From Enterovirga aerilata (GTDB taxonomy: Bacteria > Pseudomonadota > Alphaproteobacteria > Rhizobiales > Beijerinckiaceae), in contig NZ_JABEPP010000001.1 of assembly GCF_013044135.1 (NCBI RefSeq), forward strand, positions 806,001 through 870,000: a stretch of DNA of 64,000 bases. The letters are read 5' to 3'. Below, piece by piece: positions 43,954-52,603 of this stretch (within the stretch, counting starts at the first letter, position 1; each line of letters starts with the position of its first letter). The notes below the pieces were generated by a model. The model saw nothing but the letters and a program-made list of their open reading frames with translations. It was not told where the DNA came from and searched no databases. Made by a program: the position numbers and the translations under genes.

Positions 43954-44886
43954 ATGTCGGGAGAGAACGCCGTGGTTGGTATGCTGGAAGGCAAGGTGGT
44001 GGCCGTCACGGGCGCGGCTCGCGGCATCGGCCGCGAGGTGGCGCTGCTCTGCGCCCGTGAGGGCGCCGCGGTGGTCGTGAACGATTACGGCGGATCCGAG
44101 CACGGCGAGGGTTCGGACGAGAGCCCGGCCCAGGAGGTCGTGCGGGAGATCGAGGCGGCGGGTGGCTGCGCCGTCGCGAACGCGGCGTCGATCTCCGACC
44201 CGGCTGGTGCCACGTCCATCATCGAGGACGGCGTCTCACGTTTCGGCCGCATCGACGCGATCGTGAACAACGCAGGATTCCTGCGCGACGCGATCTTCCA
44301 CAAGATGTCGATCGCCGATTGGCGCGCCGTGATCGACGTGCATCTGAACGGGTATTTCTACGTGGCCAAGGCCGCCGCGCAGCATTTCCGCGAGCAGGGC
44401 TCAGGCTCCTACGTCAACTTCACGTCGACCTCGGGACTGATCGGGAACTTCGGCCAGGCCAACTACTCGGCCGCCAAGATGGGCGTGGTCGGCCTGTCGA
44501 ATTCCATCGCGCTCGACATGGGGCGGTTCGGCGTGCGCTCGAACTGCATCGCGCCCTTCGCCTGGAGCCGGATGACGGCGAGCATTCCGGCAGAGACGGA
44601 GGCCGAAAAGCTGCGGGTGGAGCGCTTCAAGTCGATGAGCGCGGACAAGGTCGCTCCGCTCGCCGCCTTCCTGTGCTCCGACGCGAGCAAGGACGTCACC
44701 GGCCAGATCTTCTCCGTGCGGAAAAACGAGATCTTCCTGTTCAACCGGCCGCTGCCGATCCGGTCGATGCACCGGTCGGAGGGTTGGACGGTCGAGAGCA
44801 TCGCGTCGGACCTTATCCCGGCCATGAAGCAAAGCTTCCAACCGCTGAAGCGCTCGGCAGAAGTCTTCGCCTGGGACCCGATCTGA
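43954..44886 (+). CDS. SDR family 3-hydroxyacyl-CoA dehydrogenase (MFE-2 N-terminal type)
   Basis: This is a 310-residue SDR resembling the (3R)-hydroxyacyl-CoA dehydrogenase domain of multifunctional enzyme type 2. VVAVTGAARGIGREVALLCA, VVNDYGGSEHG, VNNAGFLRDAIFHKMS and NYSAAKMGVVGLSNS (active-site Tyr/Lys) are all present, and the extra C-terminal part after the Rossmann domain is also MFE-2-like. Start candidates are ATG 43933, 43954 and 43981; I chose 43954. With the MaoC hydratase downstream it should form the hydration/oxidation pair of an R-specific beta-oxidation. Confidence 0.87.
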   Translation: MSGENAVVGMLEGKVVAVTGAARGIGREVALLCAREGAAVVVNDYGGSEHGEGSDESPAQEVVREIEAAGGCAVANAASISDPAGATSIIEDGVSRFGRIDAIVNNAGFLRDAIFHKMSIADWRAVIDVHLNGYFYVAKAAAQHFREQGSGSYVNFTSTSGLIGNFGQANYSAAKMGVVGLSNSIALDMGRFGVRSNCIAPFAWSRMTASIPAETEAEKLRVERFKSMSADKVAPLAAFLCSDASKDVTGQIFSVRKNEIFLFNRPLPIRSMHRSEGWTVESIASDLIPAMKQSFQPLKRSAEVFAWDPI

Positions 44887-44896
44887 GGTCGACGCC

Positions 44897-45760
44897 ATGC
44901 CCCTCGATCCGGATATCCTGAAGAGCTGCATGCCGATCGAGACGCGGCACGCGCTGACGCGTCGCGACACCATCTTGTACTCGCTCGGTATCGGCGTCGG
45001 GATAGGGGAACCGGGCGGGGCCGAGGCGCTGCGCTTCGCCTATGAGCCCGAACTCGCGGCGTTCCCGACCATGGCGACGATCCTCGCCTATCCCGGGTTC
45101 TGGCAGAGGGAGCCGCGCTTCGGGCTCGACTGGCGCCGGATTCTCCATGGCGAACAATCCGTTCGCATCCACCAGCCATTGCCCGTGGAAGGCGTCCTGG
45201 TCGGGCGGACGGAGATCGATGGCATCTTCGACAAAGGCGCTGACAAGGGTGCGCTCATCTATTCGCGACGCGAGATCCGGGACGAAGCAACGGGCGATCT
45301 CGTGGCGACGATCATCCAGGGATCGTTCCTTCGCGGCGACGGCGGTTTCGGGGGCTCAGCCGAGGGGGCCCCGAGGCCGCATTCCGTTCCCGAGCGGGCG
45401 CCGGACGTGACCATCGACCTTCGGACTCGGCCCGAACAGGCGCTCATCTATCGCCTCTCGGGCGACTACAACCCGCTCCATGTCGATCCGGATGTCGCGA
45501 GAGCCGCCGGCTTTACACGCCCTATCCTGCATGGCCTGTGCACCTATGGGGTTGCCGGCCGCGCGGTGCTGGCCGGCCTGTGCGATGGAGAGCCCGAGCG
45601 GTTGACCCGGATCGACTGCCGCTTCACGGCCCCGCTTTATCCGGGCGAAACGATCCGGACCGAGATCTGGCGCGAGGGCGAAGGTCGGGCCGCGTTCCGG
45701 TCGAGTGTCGCGGAGCGCGGGGTCGTCGTCCTGAACAACGGCCTCGCGGAGTACAGGTGA
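44897..45760 (+). CDS. MaoC family (R)-specific enoyl-CoA hydratase (double hotdog)
   Basis: This is a 287-residue two-hotdog protein. The second domain carries the hydratase-2 motif YRLSGDYNPLHVDPDVARAA, with catalytic Asp and His, followed by RPILHGLCTYG. This is the arrangement of peroxisomal hydratase 2 and of actinobacterial sterol-degradation hydratases. It starts ten bases after the SDR stop. It likely hydrates a bulky 2-enoyl-CoA to the (3R)-hydroxy form, which the SDR then oxidises. Confidence 0.89.
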   Translation: MPLDPDILKSCMPIETRHALTRRDTILYSLGIGVGIGEPGGAEALRFAYEPELAAFPTMATILAYPGFWQREPRFGLDWRRILHGEQSVRIHQPLPVEGVLVGRTEIDGIFDKGADKGALIYSRREIRDEATGDLVATIIQGSFLRGDGGFGGSAEGAPRPHSVPERAPDVTIDLRTRPEQALIYRLSGDYNPLHVDPDVARAAGFTRPILHGLCTYGVAGRAVLAGLCDGEPERLTRIDCRFTAPLYPGETIRTEIWREGEGRAAFRSSVAERGVVVLNNGLAEYR

Positions 45761-45764
45761 GGGC

Positions 45765-47198
45765 ATGGTCGGTATCGCGGCGTTCGGCGCCTACATCCCC
45801 CGCCTGCGGCTGCAGCGAGCCTCGATCGCGGCGGCGCATGCCTGGTTCAACCCGGCCCTGAAGGGGCTTGCCAAGGGCGAGCGCTCCTTCGCGAGCTGGG
45901 ACGAGGACGTCGTGACGATGGCCGTCGAGGCGGCACGCGACTGCCTCGATGGTCGCGATCGCGCGGAGATCGCCTCGCTCTCGCTCGCATCGACGACCGC
46001 GCCCTTCGCCGATCGTCAGAACGCCGGGATCGTCAAGGAGGCCCTGAACCTCGACGACGCCGTGTCCACGTTCGATCTCGGCGGAAGCCAGCGGGCCGGC
46101 GTCTCCGGCCTGATCCAGGCGATCCGAGCGGCCGCCTGCGGACCGGTCCTTTGCATCGCATCCGAGAAGCGGGCGACACGGCCCGGCTCCGAGGGCGAGA
46201 TGACGAGCGGTGACGGAGCGGCCGCTCTGCTGGTTGCACCGGGGGAGGGCGTCGCGCGCCATCTCGGCGACCACAGCGTCTCGGCCGACTTTGTCGACCA
46301 TTTCCGCGGCGAAGGCGAGAAGTTCGACTACGGCTGGGAAGCGCGCTGGATCCGGGACGAGGGCTATGCCCGTCTCGTCCCGAAGGCGGTCGCGGGCGCG
46401 CTGGCGAAGGCCGGGCTCGCGGCCGGGGATATCGACCGCTTCATCCTGCCCGCGCCCATGCGGGGCGTCGCCGAGGCGATGGCCAAGGCCGCGGGTATCC
46501 GGCCCGAGGCGGTCGCGGACGGGCTCGCCGCGACCGTCGGCGAGACCGGAGTCGCCCACCCGCTGCTAATGCTGGCGCATGCGCTCGAACAGGCCAAGGC
46601 CGGCGAGCGCGTCCTGGTCGCCGGCTTCGGCTCCGGCTGTGATGTCGTGATCTTCGAGCGCACCGCCGCGACCGCGGCGCCGCGCCTCGGCGTCTCCGGC
46701 TGGCTCGCCCGGCGCAAGGCCGACGCGAACTACATGAAGTATCTCGTCTTCAACGGGCTGATCGACATCGAGCGCGGCATGCGGGCCGAATTCGACCAGA
46801 AGCAGCCGCTCACGGCACTGTGGCGGAACCGGAAGACGGTGCTCGGGCTCGTCGGCGGGCGTTGTACCAAGACCGGAACGATTCAGTTCCCGAAGACCGA
46901 TATCAGCGTCAATCCAAACGACCGCTCGGTTGGCACGCAAGAGGACCATCCGCTGGCGGATCGGCTGGCCCGCATCCTGACCTACACGGCCGACCGGCTG
47001 ACATACACGCTCGATCCGCCCGCGCATTACGGCATGGTCGAGTTCGAGGAGGGCGGCCGCATGAACGCGGAATTCTGCGACGTCGAGCCGGAGGATGTCG
47101 AGGTCGGACGCCTGATGCGCATGATGTTCCGCATCAAGGCGATCGACGAGCAGCGCGGGTTCAGGCGGTATTTCTGGAAGGCCGCCCCGGCGGATTGA
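45765..47198 (+). CDS. HMG-CoA synthase/thiolase-fold protein with C-terminal OB-fold, nucleophile Cys replaced
   Basis: This is a 477-residue protein. Residues 1-310 have the archaeal HMG-CoA-synthase-like thiolase fold (GIAAFGAYIPRLRLQR, SGDGAAALLVAPGEG). Residues about 340-475 resemble the DUF35 OB-fold. At the nucleophile position, where HMG-CoA synthases have FACKAG, it reads GGSQRAG, so the Cys appears to be Gln. Condensation through an acyl-enzyme is therefore unlikely; decarboxylation, retro-aldol chemistry or a structural role with the thiolase next door are possible. It lies four bases after the MaoC stop. The DUF35 zinc cysteines are mostly missing. Confidence 0.8.
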   Translation: MVGIAAFGAYIPRLRLQRASIAAAHAWFNPALKGLAKGERSFASWDEDVVTMAVEAARDCLDGRDRAEIASLSLASTTAPFADRQNAGIVKEALNLDDAVSTFDLGGSQRAGVSGLIQAIRAAACGPVLCIASEKRATRPGSEGEMTSGDGAAALLVAPGEGVARHLGDHSVSADFVDHFRGEGEKFDYGWEARWIRDEGYARLVPKAVAGALAKAGLAAGDIDRFILPAPMRGVAEAMAKAAGIRPEAVADGLAATVGETGVAHPLLMLAHALEQAKAGERVLVAGFGSGCDVVIFERTAATAAPRLGVSGWLARRKADANYMKYLVFNGLIDIERGMRAEFDQKQPLTALWRNRKTVLGLVGGRCTKTGTIQFPKTDISVNPNDRSVGTQEDHPLADRLARILTYTADRLTYTLDPPAHYGMVEFEEGGRMNAEFCDVEPEDVEVGRLMRMMFRIKAIDEQRGFRRYFWKAAPAD

Positions 47199-47215
47199 GG
47201 CGAGAGGAGCGGGAC

Positions 47216-48421
47216 ATGCCCACGGGCATCAAGGACAAGGTCGCCATCCTCGGCATGGGCTGCGCCAAGTTCGGCGAGCGCTGGGACGCCGACGCCGACA
47301 GCCTCATGGTGGAGGCCTATCTGGAAGCGCTTTCGGATGCCGGCATCGAGACGTCGATGATCGACGCGGCCTGGCTGTCCGTCGCCTTCGACGCGATCAA
47401 TATCGGGCCGTCCGGCATCCCGGCCTCGATGGCGCTCCGGCTGCCGAACGTGCCGGTGACCAAGGTCGAGAACTACTGCGCGTCCGGCACGGAAGCCTTT
47501 CGGGGCGCGGTCTATGCGGTCGCGAGCGGCGCGGCCGACATCGCGCTCGCAATAGGCGTGGAGAAGCTGAAGGACACAGGCTATGGAGGCCTGCCGGTCC
47601 GCACGCGCGGCACGACCTTCGACATGATCGGCGTGGTCGGCTCCGCGCCTGGCAACTTCGCCCAGCTCGCGGGCGCCTACCGGGCCCGGCACAACGTTGC
47701 GCCCGAGGACCTGAAACGGGCCATGGCGCATGTCTCGGTGAAGAGCCACGCGAACGGCGCGAAGAACCCGAAGGCGCATCTGCGCAAGGCGATCGACATG
47801 GACACGGTGCTGAACGCGCCTATGATCGCCGAGCCGCTCGGGCTCTTCGACTGCTGCGGCGTTTCGGACGGCGCCGCCTGCGCGATCGTCACCACGCCGG
47901 AGATTGCGCGCGGCCTCGGCAAGACCGACCTCGTGACCGTGAAGGCGCTGCAGCTCGCAACCTCGAACGGCTGGGAGCTGCAGGGCTCGGGCTGGGACGG
48001 CAGCTACTTTCACACGACCCGTGTCGCGGCCGAGCGCGCGTACCGGGAGGCGGGCATCACGGATCCCCGCAACCAGATCAGCCTGATGGAGGTGCACGAT
48101 TGCTTCTCGGTGACGGAGCTCGTCACCATGGAGGACCTGCACATCAGCCCGGAGGGCGGCGCCGTGAAGGACGTCCTGGACGGGGTTTTCGACGCGGACG
48201 GCAAGATCCCCTGCCAGATCGACGGCGGTCTCAAGTGCTTCGGGCATCCGATCGGCGCGTCCGGACTGCGCATGATCTACGAGAACTACCTGCAGATACT
48301 GGGCCGAGCCGGTCCCCGCCAACGTGTCGACCAGCCGGTGCTCGGCCTGTCGCACAATCTCGGCGGCATGCCGAACCAGAACGTCTCGGCCGTCGCGATC
48401 GTCGGGCTCGAGGGCGCCTGA
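47216..48421 (+). CDS. Thiolase family protein (SCP-2/SCPx type)
   Basis: This is a 401-residue thiolase. The acyl-accepting Cys is in VENYCASGTEAFRG, the VHDCFSVTELVTMEDL block is typical of SCPx thiolases, and GGLKCFGHPIGASGLR carries the second Cys and the His of the GHP motif. Release of acetyl- or propionyl-CoA from a 3-oxoacyl-CoA is expected. SCP-2 thiolases often pair with DUF35 proteins, and the preceding gene carries such a domain. The ATG at 47216 follows GAGAGGAGCGGGAC. It is followed by an acyl-CoA dehydrogenase gene three bases later. Confidence 0.9.
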   Translation: MPTGIKDKVAILGMGCAKFGERWDADADSLMVEAYLEALSDAGIETSMIDAAWLSVAFDAINIGPSGIPASMALRLPNVPVTKVENYCASGTEAFRGAVYAVASGAADIALAIGVEKLKDTGYGGLPVRTRGTTFDMIGVVGSAPGNFAQLAGAYRARHNVAPEDLKRAMAHVSVKSHANGAKNPKAHLRKAIDMDTVLNAPMIAEPLGLFDCCGVSDGAACAIVTTPEIARGLGKTDLVTVKALQLATSNGWELQGSGWDGSYFHTTRVAAERAYREAGITDPRNQISLMEVHDCFSVTELVTMEDLHISPEGGAVKDVLDGVFDADGKIPCQIDGGLKCFGHPIGASGLRMIYENYLQILGRAGPRQRVDQPVLGLSHNLGGMPNQNVSAVAIVGLEGA

Positions 48422-48424
48422 CCG

Positions 48425-49576
48425 ATGGACCGCGAGACGCTCGACGCACTGCGCGACGCGATCCGCCGCTTCACGCGCGAGCGGCTCGTTCCGCTCGAGG
48501 CGGAGGTCGCCGAGACGGACAGGATCCCGGGCGAGATCGTCCAGGAGATGCGCGATCTCGGCCTGTTCGGCCTCACCACGCCTGAGGAATATGGCGGCCT
48601 CGGCCTGAAATCCTCCGAGGAGATCGAGCTCATCATGGAGCTCACCTCGGCCTCGGCCGCCTTCAGGTCGACGGTCGGGATCAGCCTCGGCCTCGGCTCG
48701 CAAGCGATCCTCATGGACGGGACGGAAGCCCAGAAGGCCGAATGGCTCCCCCGCATCGCCTCAGGCGAAGTGATCACCAGCTTCTGCCTGACGGAGCCGG
48801 AGTCCGGTTCAGACAGTGCCGCGCTGCGCACCTCCGCTGTCCGCGACGGTGACGCCTACGTGCTGAACGGCACTAAGCGCTTCATCACGAACGCGCCGAT
48901 CGCGGGGCTTTTCCTCGTCATGGCGCGCACGAGCCGTGAGGCGCTGCCAAAGAACGGGCATATCACGGCCTTCCTGGTTCCCGCCGGCACGCCGGGCCTG
49001 CGGATCGGACCGAAGGACCGCAAGATGGGCCAGGCCGGCGCATGGTCTGCGGACGTCTATCTGGAGAACGTGCGGGTCCCGGCGGAGGCCATCATCGGTG
49101 GGAGCGAGGGGCGCGGCTTTGCCACCGCGATGAAATCCCTCGATCGTGGGCGCATCAACGTCGCCTCCGTCTGCGTCGGCCAGGCCCGCCGCATCCTCCA
49201 CGAGGGCATCCGGTACGCCGCAGAGCGCAAGCAGTTCGGGCAGCCCATCGGGCAGTTCCAGCTTGTCCAGGCGATGCTGGCCGACAGCCAGGCGGATCTC
49301 TATGCTGCGGAATGCATGCTCCGCGACGTCGCGAAGCGGTATGACGCAGGCGAGCGTGTCTCGCTCGAGGCATCCTGCACGAAGATGTTCGCGTCCGAGA
49401 TGGTCGGTCGCATCGCCGACCGCGCCGTCCAGATCCATGGCGGTGCGGGCTACATGCGCGACAGCGCCGTCGAGCGCTTCTACCGCGACGTGCGTCTGTT
49501 CCGCATCTACGAGGGTACCACGCAGATCCAGCAGGTCATCATCGGCCGTGAGCTGATGAAGCGAGCTGAGGCTTGA
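48425..49576 (+). CDS. Acyl-CoA dehydrogenase
   Basis: This is a 383-residue FAD-dependent dehydrogenase, closer to short-chain and isovaleryl types than the paralogue at 42652. SFCLTEPESGSDSAALRTSA is the FAD and substrate block, QIHGGAGYMRDSAVERFYRD precedes the C-terminal RIYEGTTQIQQVIIGREL. It is the last gene of the rightward operon. After its stop the character of the sequence changes to the accessory region with mobile-element remnants. Confidence 0.92.
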   Translation: MDRETLDALRDAIRRFTRERLVPLEAEVAETDRIPGEIVQEMRDLGLFGLTTPEEYGGLGLKSSEEIELIMELTSASAAFRSTVGISLGLGSQAILMDGTEAQKAEWLPRIASGEVITSFCLTEPESGSDSAALRTSAVRDGDAYVLNGTKRFITNAPIAGLFLVMARTSREALPKNGHITAFLVPAGTPGLRIGPKDRKMGQAGAWSADVYLENVRVPAEAIIGGSEGRGFATAMKSLDRGRINVASVCVGQARRILHEGIRYAAERKQFGQPIGQFQLVQAMLADSQADLYAAECMLRDVAKRYDAGERVSLEASCTKMFASEMVGRIADRAVQIHGGAGYMRDSAVERFYRDVRLFRIYEGTTQIQQVIIGRELMKRAEA

Positions 49577-49881
49577 AAGGCTCTCCCTCTCGTCACGCTT
49601 AGTCGTCCAGCGGCGGCCGGGGCAGGCATCGTCGGTCTGCCGACACACTGTGCTGCCAAAAACGTTCGGTTCAACACATGTCCGCTTCGGAGCAGCGGGC
49701 CGTTCTGGCTGAATGACCGGCATGGGCCGAAAGCCACCGCTGAATTTGGCCGCTGCACGAACCCGCTGCGCGGGATGGGCGCGCGTGATGAGGGGCGCGT
49801 AGAGAGGCGAGCGTTGCGCCCGCCTTGAGGGCGGCCCGGCGTGGTCTGACCATCCGGCTCCTTTCACGGAGGAGCCTGGCG
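49577..49881. other. Non-coding spacer at the boundary of the accessory region
   Basis: These 305 bases contain no convincing gene. They include a stretch around 49680-49760 (GAATGACCGGCATGGGCCGAAAGC) that looks like a dispersed repeat or transposon-end relic, but no terminal inverted repeat or target duplication could be defined. The ribosome-binding sequence GGAGGAG of the following integrase fragment is at the right end. Confidence 0.4.
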
Positions 49882-50034
49882 ATGATCCTTCCCGTTCTCG
49901 ACGCGCCTGTGAGCCCGCTGCGGCAGCGGCTGATCGACGACATGACCATGCGGCGTTTCTCGCGCGAGACGCAGCGCAACTACATTCGCGACGTCGGGCG
50001 GCTGGCCACCTTCCTGGGCCGCTCGCCCGACGAA
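49882..50034 (+). pseudogene. Tyrosine recombinase (phage-integrase family) N-terminal fragment
   Basis: Residues 1-51 (MILPVLDAPVSPLRQRLIDD, then RRFSRETQRNYIRDVGRLATFLGRSPDEF) match the N-terminal SAM-like domain of tyrosine recombinases that accompany IS91-type elements. The homology ends abruptly at about 50034, and from there another frame encodes relaxase-like sequence. The catalytic domain is absent, so the fragment cannot recombine DNA. The start codon and ribosome-binding site (GGAGGAG) are intact. The open frame itself continues to a stop at 50157. Confidence 0.75.
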
Positions 50035-50837
50035 TTTTACCCTTGCCGAGTGGCAGCAGGCGAAGCGCCAAGGCATCCATCCGCGCTGGCTCAAGCAGGC
50101 TGTCCAAGCGTGCTGGGCCAGGTCCGATGGGACGCAGGCCTTCCAGCGCAGTCTTGAGGAGCGCGGCTTCTTCCTAGCGCGAGGCGACCGGCGCGGCTTC
50201 GTCGTGCTCGACCACGATGGGGAGGTCTACTCGTTGCCTCGGATGCTGGACCTGAGGACCGGGGAGATCCGCGCTCGTCTCGGCGATGGGGGCGAGTTGC
50301 CGAGCGTCGAAGCGACGAAGCGGCAGGTCGGCCAGCGGATGACGCCGGCAATCAAGCGGCACATCGCAGAATCCCGCCTGCACTTCCGGAAACGCGCGAC
50401 CACCTTGGCCAATGCGAACATGCAGATGACCTACCGGCACAGGGAAGAGCGCTCGCGACTCGACCAGCGCCTTGCAACGGAGTGGGACGAAGAGGTCCGC
50501 GCCCGCGCCCGGCGCCTCCCGACCGGTCTTCGCGCGATCTGGGCTCGCGTCACGGGGCGATACCGAGGACCCGGGCCGAGCTCGAGGCAGAGGCTGATCG
50601 GTCGCGGGTGCGGCAGGAGGCGGAACGGCAAACGCTGATCGATCGACAGCTCGCGGAATGGCGTCCTCTGCAGGATCGCGTCAGGGAGTTGCGGCGGCGG
50701 AGGCAGAGAAACTCTCCGAGCTACGCCGCGAGATGGGTGGCCATCTTCAGCTCGTTCGGGCTCCGTCGCTTCAGCAGCGACTCGACGACCCAGCAGAACC
50801 CGAACCCGGGCGAAGGCAACCCCGACGCGAGATGTGA
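50035..50837 (+). pseudogene. Relaxase/mobilisation nuclease C-terminal remnant, frameshifted
   Basis: A relaxase-type C-terminal region is spread over three frames. LAEWQQAKRQGIHPRWLKQA to RAIWARVTGRYR is in one frame (50042 to about 50563); TRAELEAEADRSRVRQEAER and RQLAEWRPLQDRVREL are in the next (to about 50695); EAEKLSELRREMGGHLQLVR is in the third, ending at a stop at 50837. Both shifts are of the one-base-deletion type. There is no N-terminal catalytic relaxase domain because the sequence is fused to the integrase fragment. The family call rests on recognition of the HPRWLKQA and KRHIAESRLHFRKRA region and is moderate. Confidence 0.6.
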
Positions 50838-51169
50838 GCAGCCTTTCGTACCCGAACCGGGTTTTGGGCTTGGCCGTACGCTTCGCGCCCTTCTGCGACA
50901 TCTGGAAGCGTAAGGGTCGCTCCCGAAAGCGGCCATTCGATATGGGCCGGTTCGGCTCGCATATGAGGCGTTCGCCATGCTGGGCGGCGAAAGGCTGCTT
51001 GCCAACGTACCTGCTAGGCTGGCTGAGTTCGATGTACTCTAGGGTCTTCCTGCGTCGAGACATCAGCACCAGCGGCCTCCATTGCAAACAAAATCGATTT
51101 TGGCCGCCCTGCAATAGTCAGGAAATTCGCTCACGCAAAAAGCAGCTCGTTCCCAACACGGAGACGATC
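50838..51169. other. Gene-free leader upstream of the DUF1127 gene
   Basis: These 332 bases show no gene. The right half is less GC-rich than the surroundings and probably contains the promoter of the DUF1127 gene, with a 14-bp perfect palindrome at 51089-51102. Confidence 0.5.
51089..51102. promoter_or_regulatory. Perfect 14-bp palindrome upstream of the DUF1127 gene
   Basis: CAAAATCGATTTTG is a perfect palindrome without a spacer. AT-rich dyads of this kind are rare in this DNA, and it lies 67 bases before the ATG at 51170, which suits an operator. No regulator is named. Confidence 0.5.
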
Positions 51170-51688
51170 ATGCTCTTTTTCATTTTCAAAGCGCTGGCCA
51201 GATCAGCGGAACGCCGCCGCCTGCATGCCGAGCTTCATCAGCTGAGCGACGCGACCCTGAAGGACATCGGCCTCACTCGACATGATCTTCGGCGCGGGCT
51301 GGCGGAGGCGGCGGAACCTCTGGAGGCGACGGCCGCACGCCTGCACCGGCACACGTCTTCCGCAAAGCTCAAGCTGGTCGCGAGAGTGCTTATCGTCGGC
51401 TCGCTCGTCGTCAGCCCCGGGCAGAGCCGGGCCGAGGCGTTCCTCGCGTGGTTCGACCAGAATGCCGCAGAGAGTTCCGGCGAGGTGGCGACGAGCATGT
51501 TCTACGGCGGCGGACACTGGCACGCCTACGGGACAAACCCGAAGAGGACGCAGCCGCGGGAGTTTCTCGACCAGGGCGGACAACCCTCGCTCGACGGCGA
51601 GGAGGCCTCACCGGCACGAGGCTTCGGCCCGCAATCCGAGCGCACCCCGACCAGGAGCGAGCCCGCTCGCGAGCAAACGGCGCGCTGA
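51170..51688 (+). CDS. DUF1127 domain protein with C-terminal membrane-exported extension
   Basis: This is a 172-residue protein. Residues about 8-42 (ARSAERRRLHAELHQLSDA, LKDIGLTRHDLRRGL) form a DUF1127 motif, found in small Arg-rich proteins linked to RNA turnover and phosphate or stress responses in alphaproteobacteria. After it comes a hydrophobic segment at about residues 67-85 (LKLVARVLIVGSLVV) ending SRAEAF, which looks like an internal signal anchor or Sec cleavage site, and a low-complexity tail. Most DUF1127 proteins are shorter than this and lack the extension. GGAG six bases before the ATG supports the start. The function is unknown. Confidence 0.7.
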   Translation: MLFFIFKALARSAERRRLHAELHQLSDATLKDIGLTRHDLRRGLAEAAEPLEATAARLHRHTSSAKLKLVARVLIVGSLVVSPGQSRAEAFLAWFDQNAAESSGEVATSMFYGGGHWHAYGTNPKRTQPREFLDQGGQPSLDGEEASPARGFGPQSERTPTRSEPAREQTAR

Positions 51689-51810
51689 CTGGTCGTCCCC
51701 TCGTCCGATGCGCGGCGGCTTTGGATGCCGCGCCCCTTCAACCCAGCGACCCACGTTCCAAACCGGGCCCCTGCGCCCCGGAACGCACGCGTGAGCAGGA
51801 AGACTCCCTC

Positions 51811-52257
51811 ATGTCCGATCCGGCACCCCCCTCGCACCAGCTCACGGTGCGCGTCGTGAAGCCCGGCACGCCGTTCCGGGGAAAGCAAGGCCACGTCTAC
51901 ACGCCGGCCATCTCTGGCGGGTCGGTCGGGGCAAAGGCCCTCCACATGCAGGTTCTCAGGCTCCCTCCGAACGAAATCGGGAAGGCCCACAAGCACGAGT
52001 CGCACGAGACGGCCATCTACATCGTCAGCGGCCGATCGGCGGTCTGGTTCGGCGAGCGGCTTGATCATCACGCGGCCGCCAGCGCTGGGGAGTTCGTCTA
52101 CATCCCGGCGGGGTTGCCGCACCTCCCGTACAATCCGAGCCCCACGGAGGAATGCGTCGCAGTCATCGCGCGGACCGACCCTAACGAGCAGGAGAGCGTC
52201 GTGCTCCTTCCCGAGCTCGATGGAGCGATGCGGGACAGCCTTCGCGTGCTGGCCTGA
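51811..52257 (+). CDS. Cupin domain protein
   Basis: This is a 148-residue single cupin. The first cupin motif is HKHESHETAIYIVSGRSAVWFG (about residues 60-80; its His/Glu metal ligands are in HKHESHE), and the second is GEFVYIPAGLPHLPYNPS with the final His. A metal-binding beta barrel of this size may be an isomerase, dioxygenase or sensor. The ATG at 51811 is preceded by AGGAAGA. It lies 122 bases after the DUF1127 gene. No specific function can be assigned. Confidence 0.78.
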   Translation: MSDPAPPSHQLTVRVVKPGTPFRGKQGHVYTPAISGGSVGAKALHMQVLRLPPNEIGKAHKHESHETAIYIVSGRSAVWFGERLDHHAAASAGEFVYIPAGLPHLPYNPSPTEECVAVIARTDPNEQESVVLLPELDGAMRDSLRVLA

Positions 52258-52603
52258 GGCGGGCGCAGCGCGGCAGGTCGTCAATGGGCGGCGTGGTCCG
52301 CAGCGGGTCGATCCCGTGAGCCAAACCCCAGGCCAAGAGCACAGTCCCGATGCCGGCGCAGATTCGGACAATGAACCGCACATTCGTGCAATCGCACGGG
52401 ACGCTGCTGGGGCAGAGCAGGCGGCAGGAGAGCGCCTCGTGTCCGTGAGCGGGGACGACGCTCTTCCCCGCATCGAGGAGGGCCCCCTCCCCATTGCGGT
52501 GTCTCCCGGAGAGCCTGGCACCGGCACGGATGGGCAACCCACCTCGGAGCGCCCGCGACCTGGGGGCGCCGCCGCCTACGATCCAATGCACCCGAGCAGG
52601 ACC

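Noticed and set aside
49680-49760. Insertion-sequence end
   Set aside because: The sequence looks repeat-like, but no inverted terminal repeat, target duplication or transposase could be defined.
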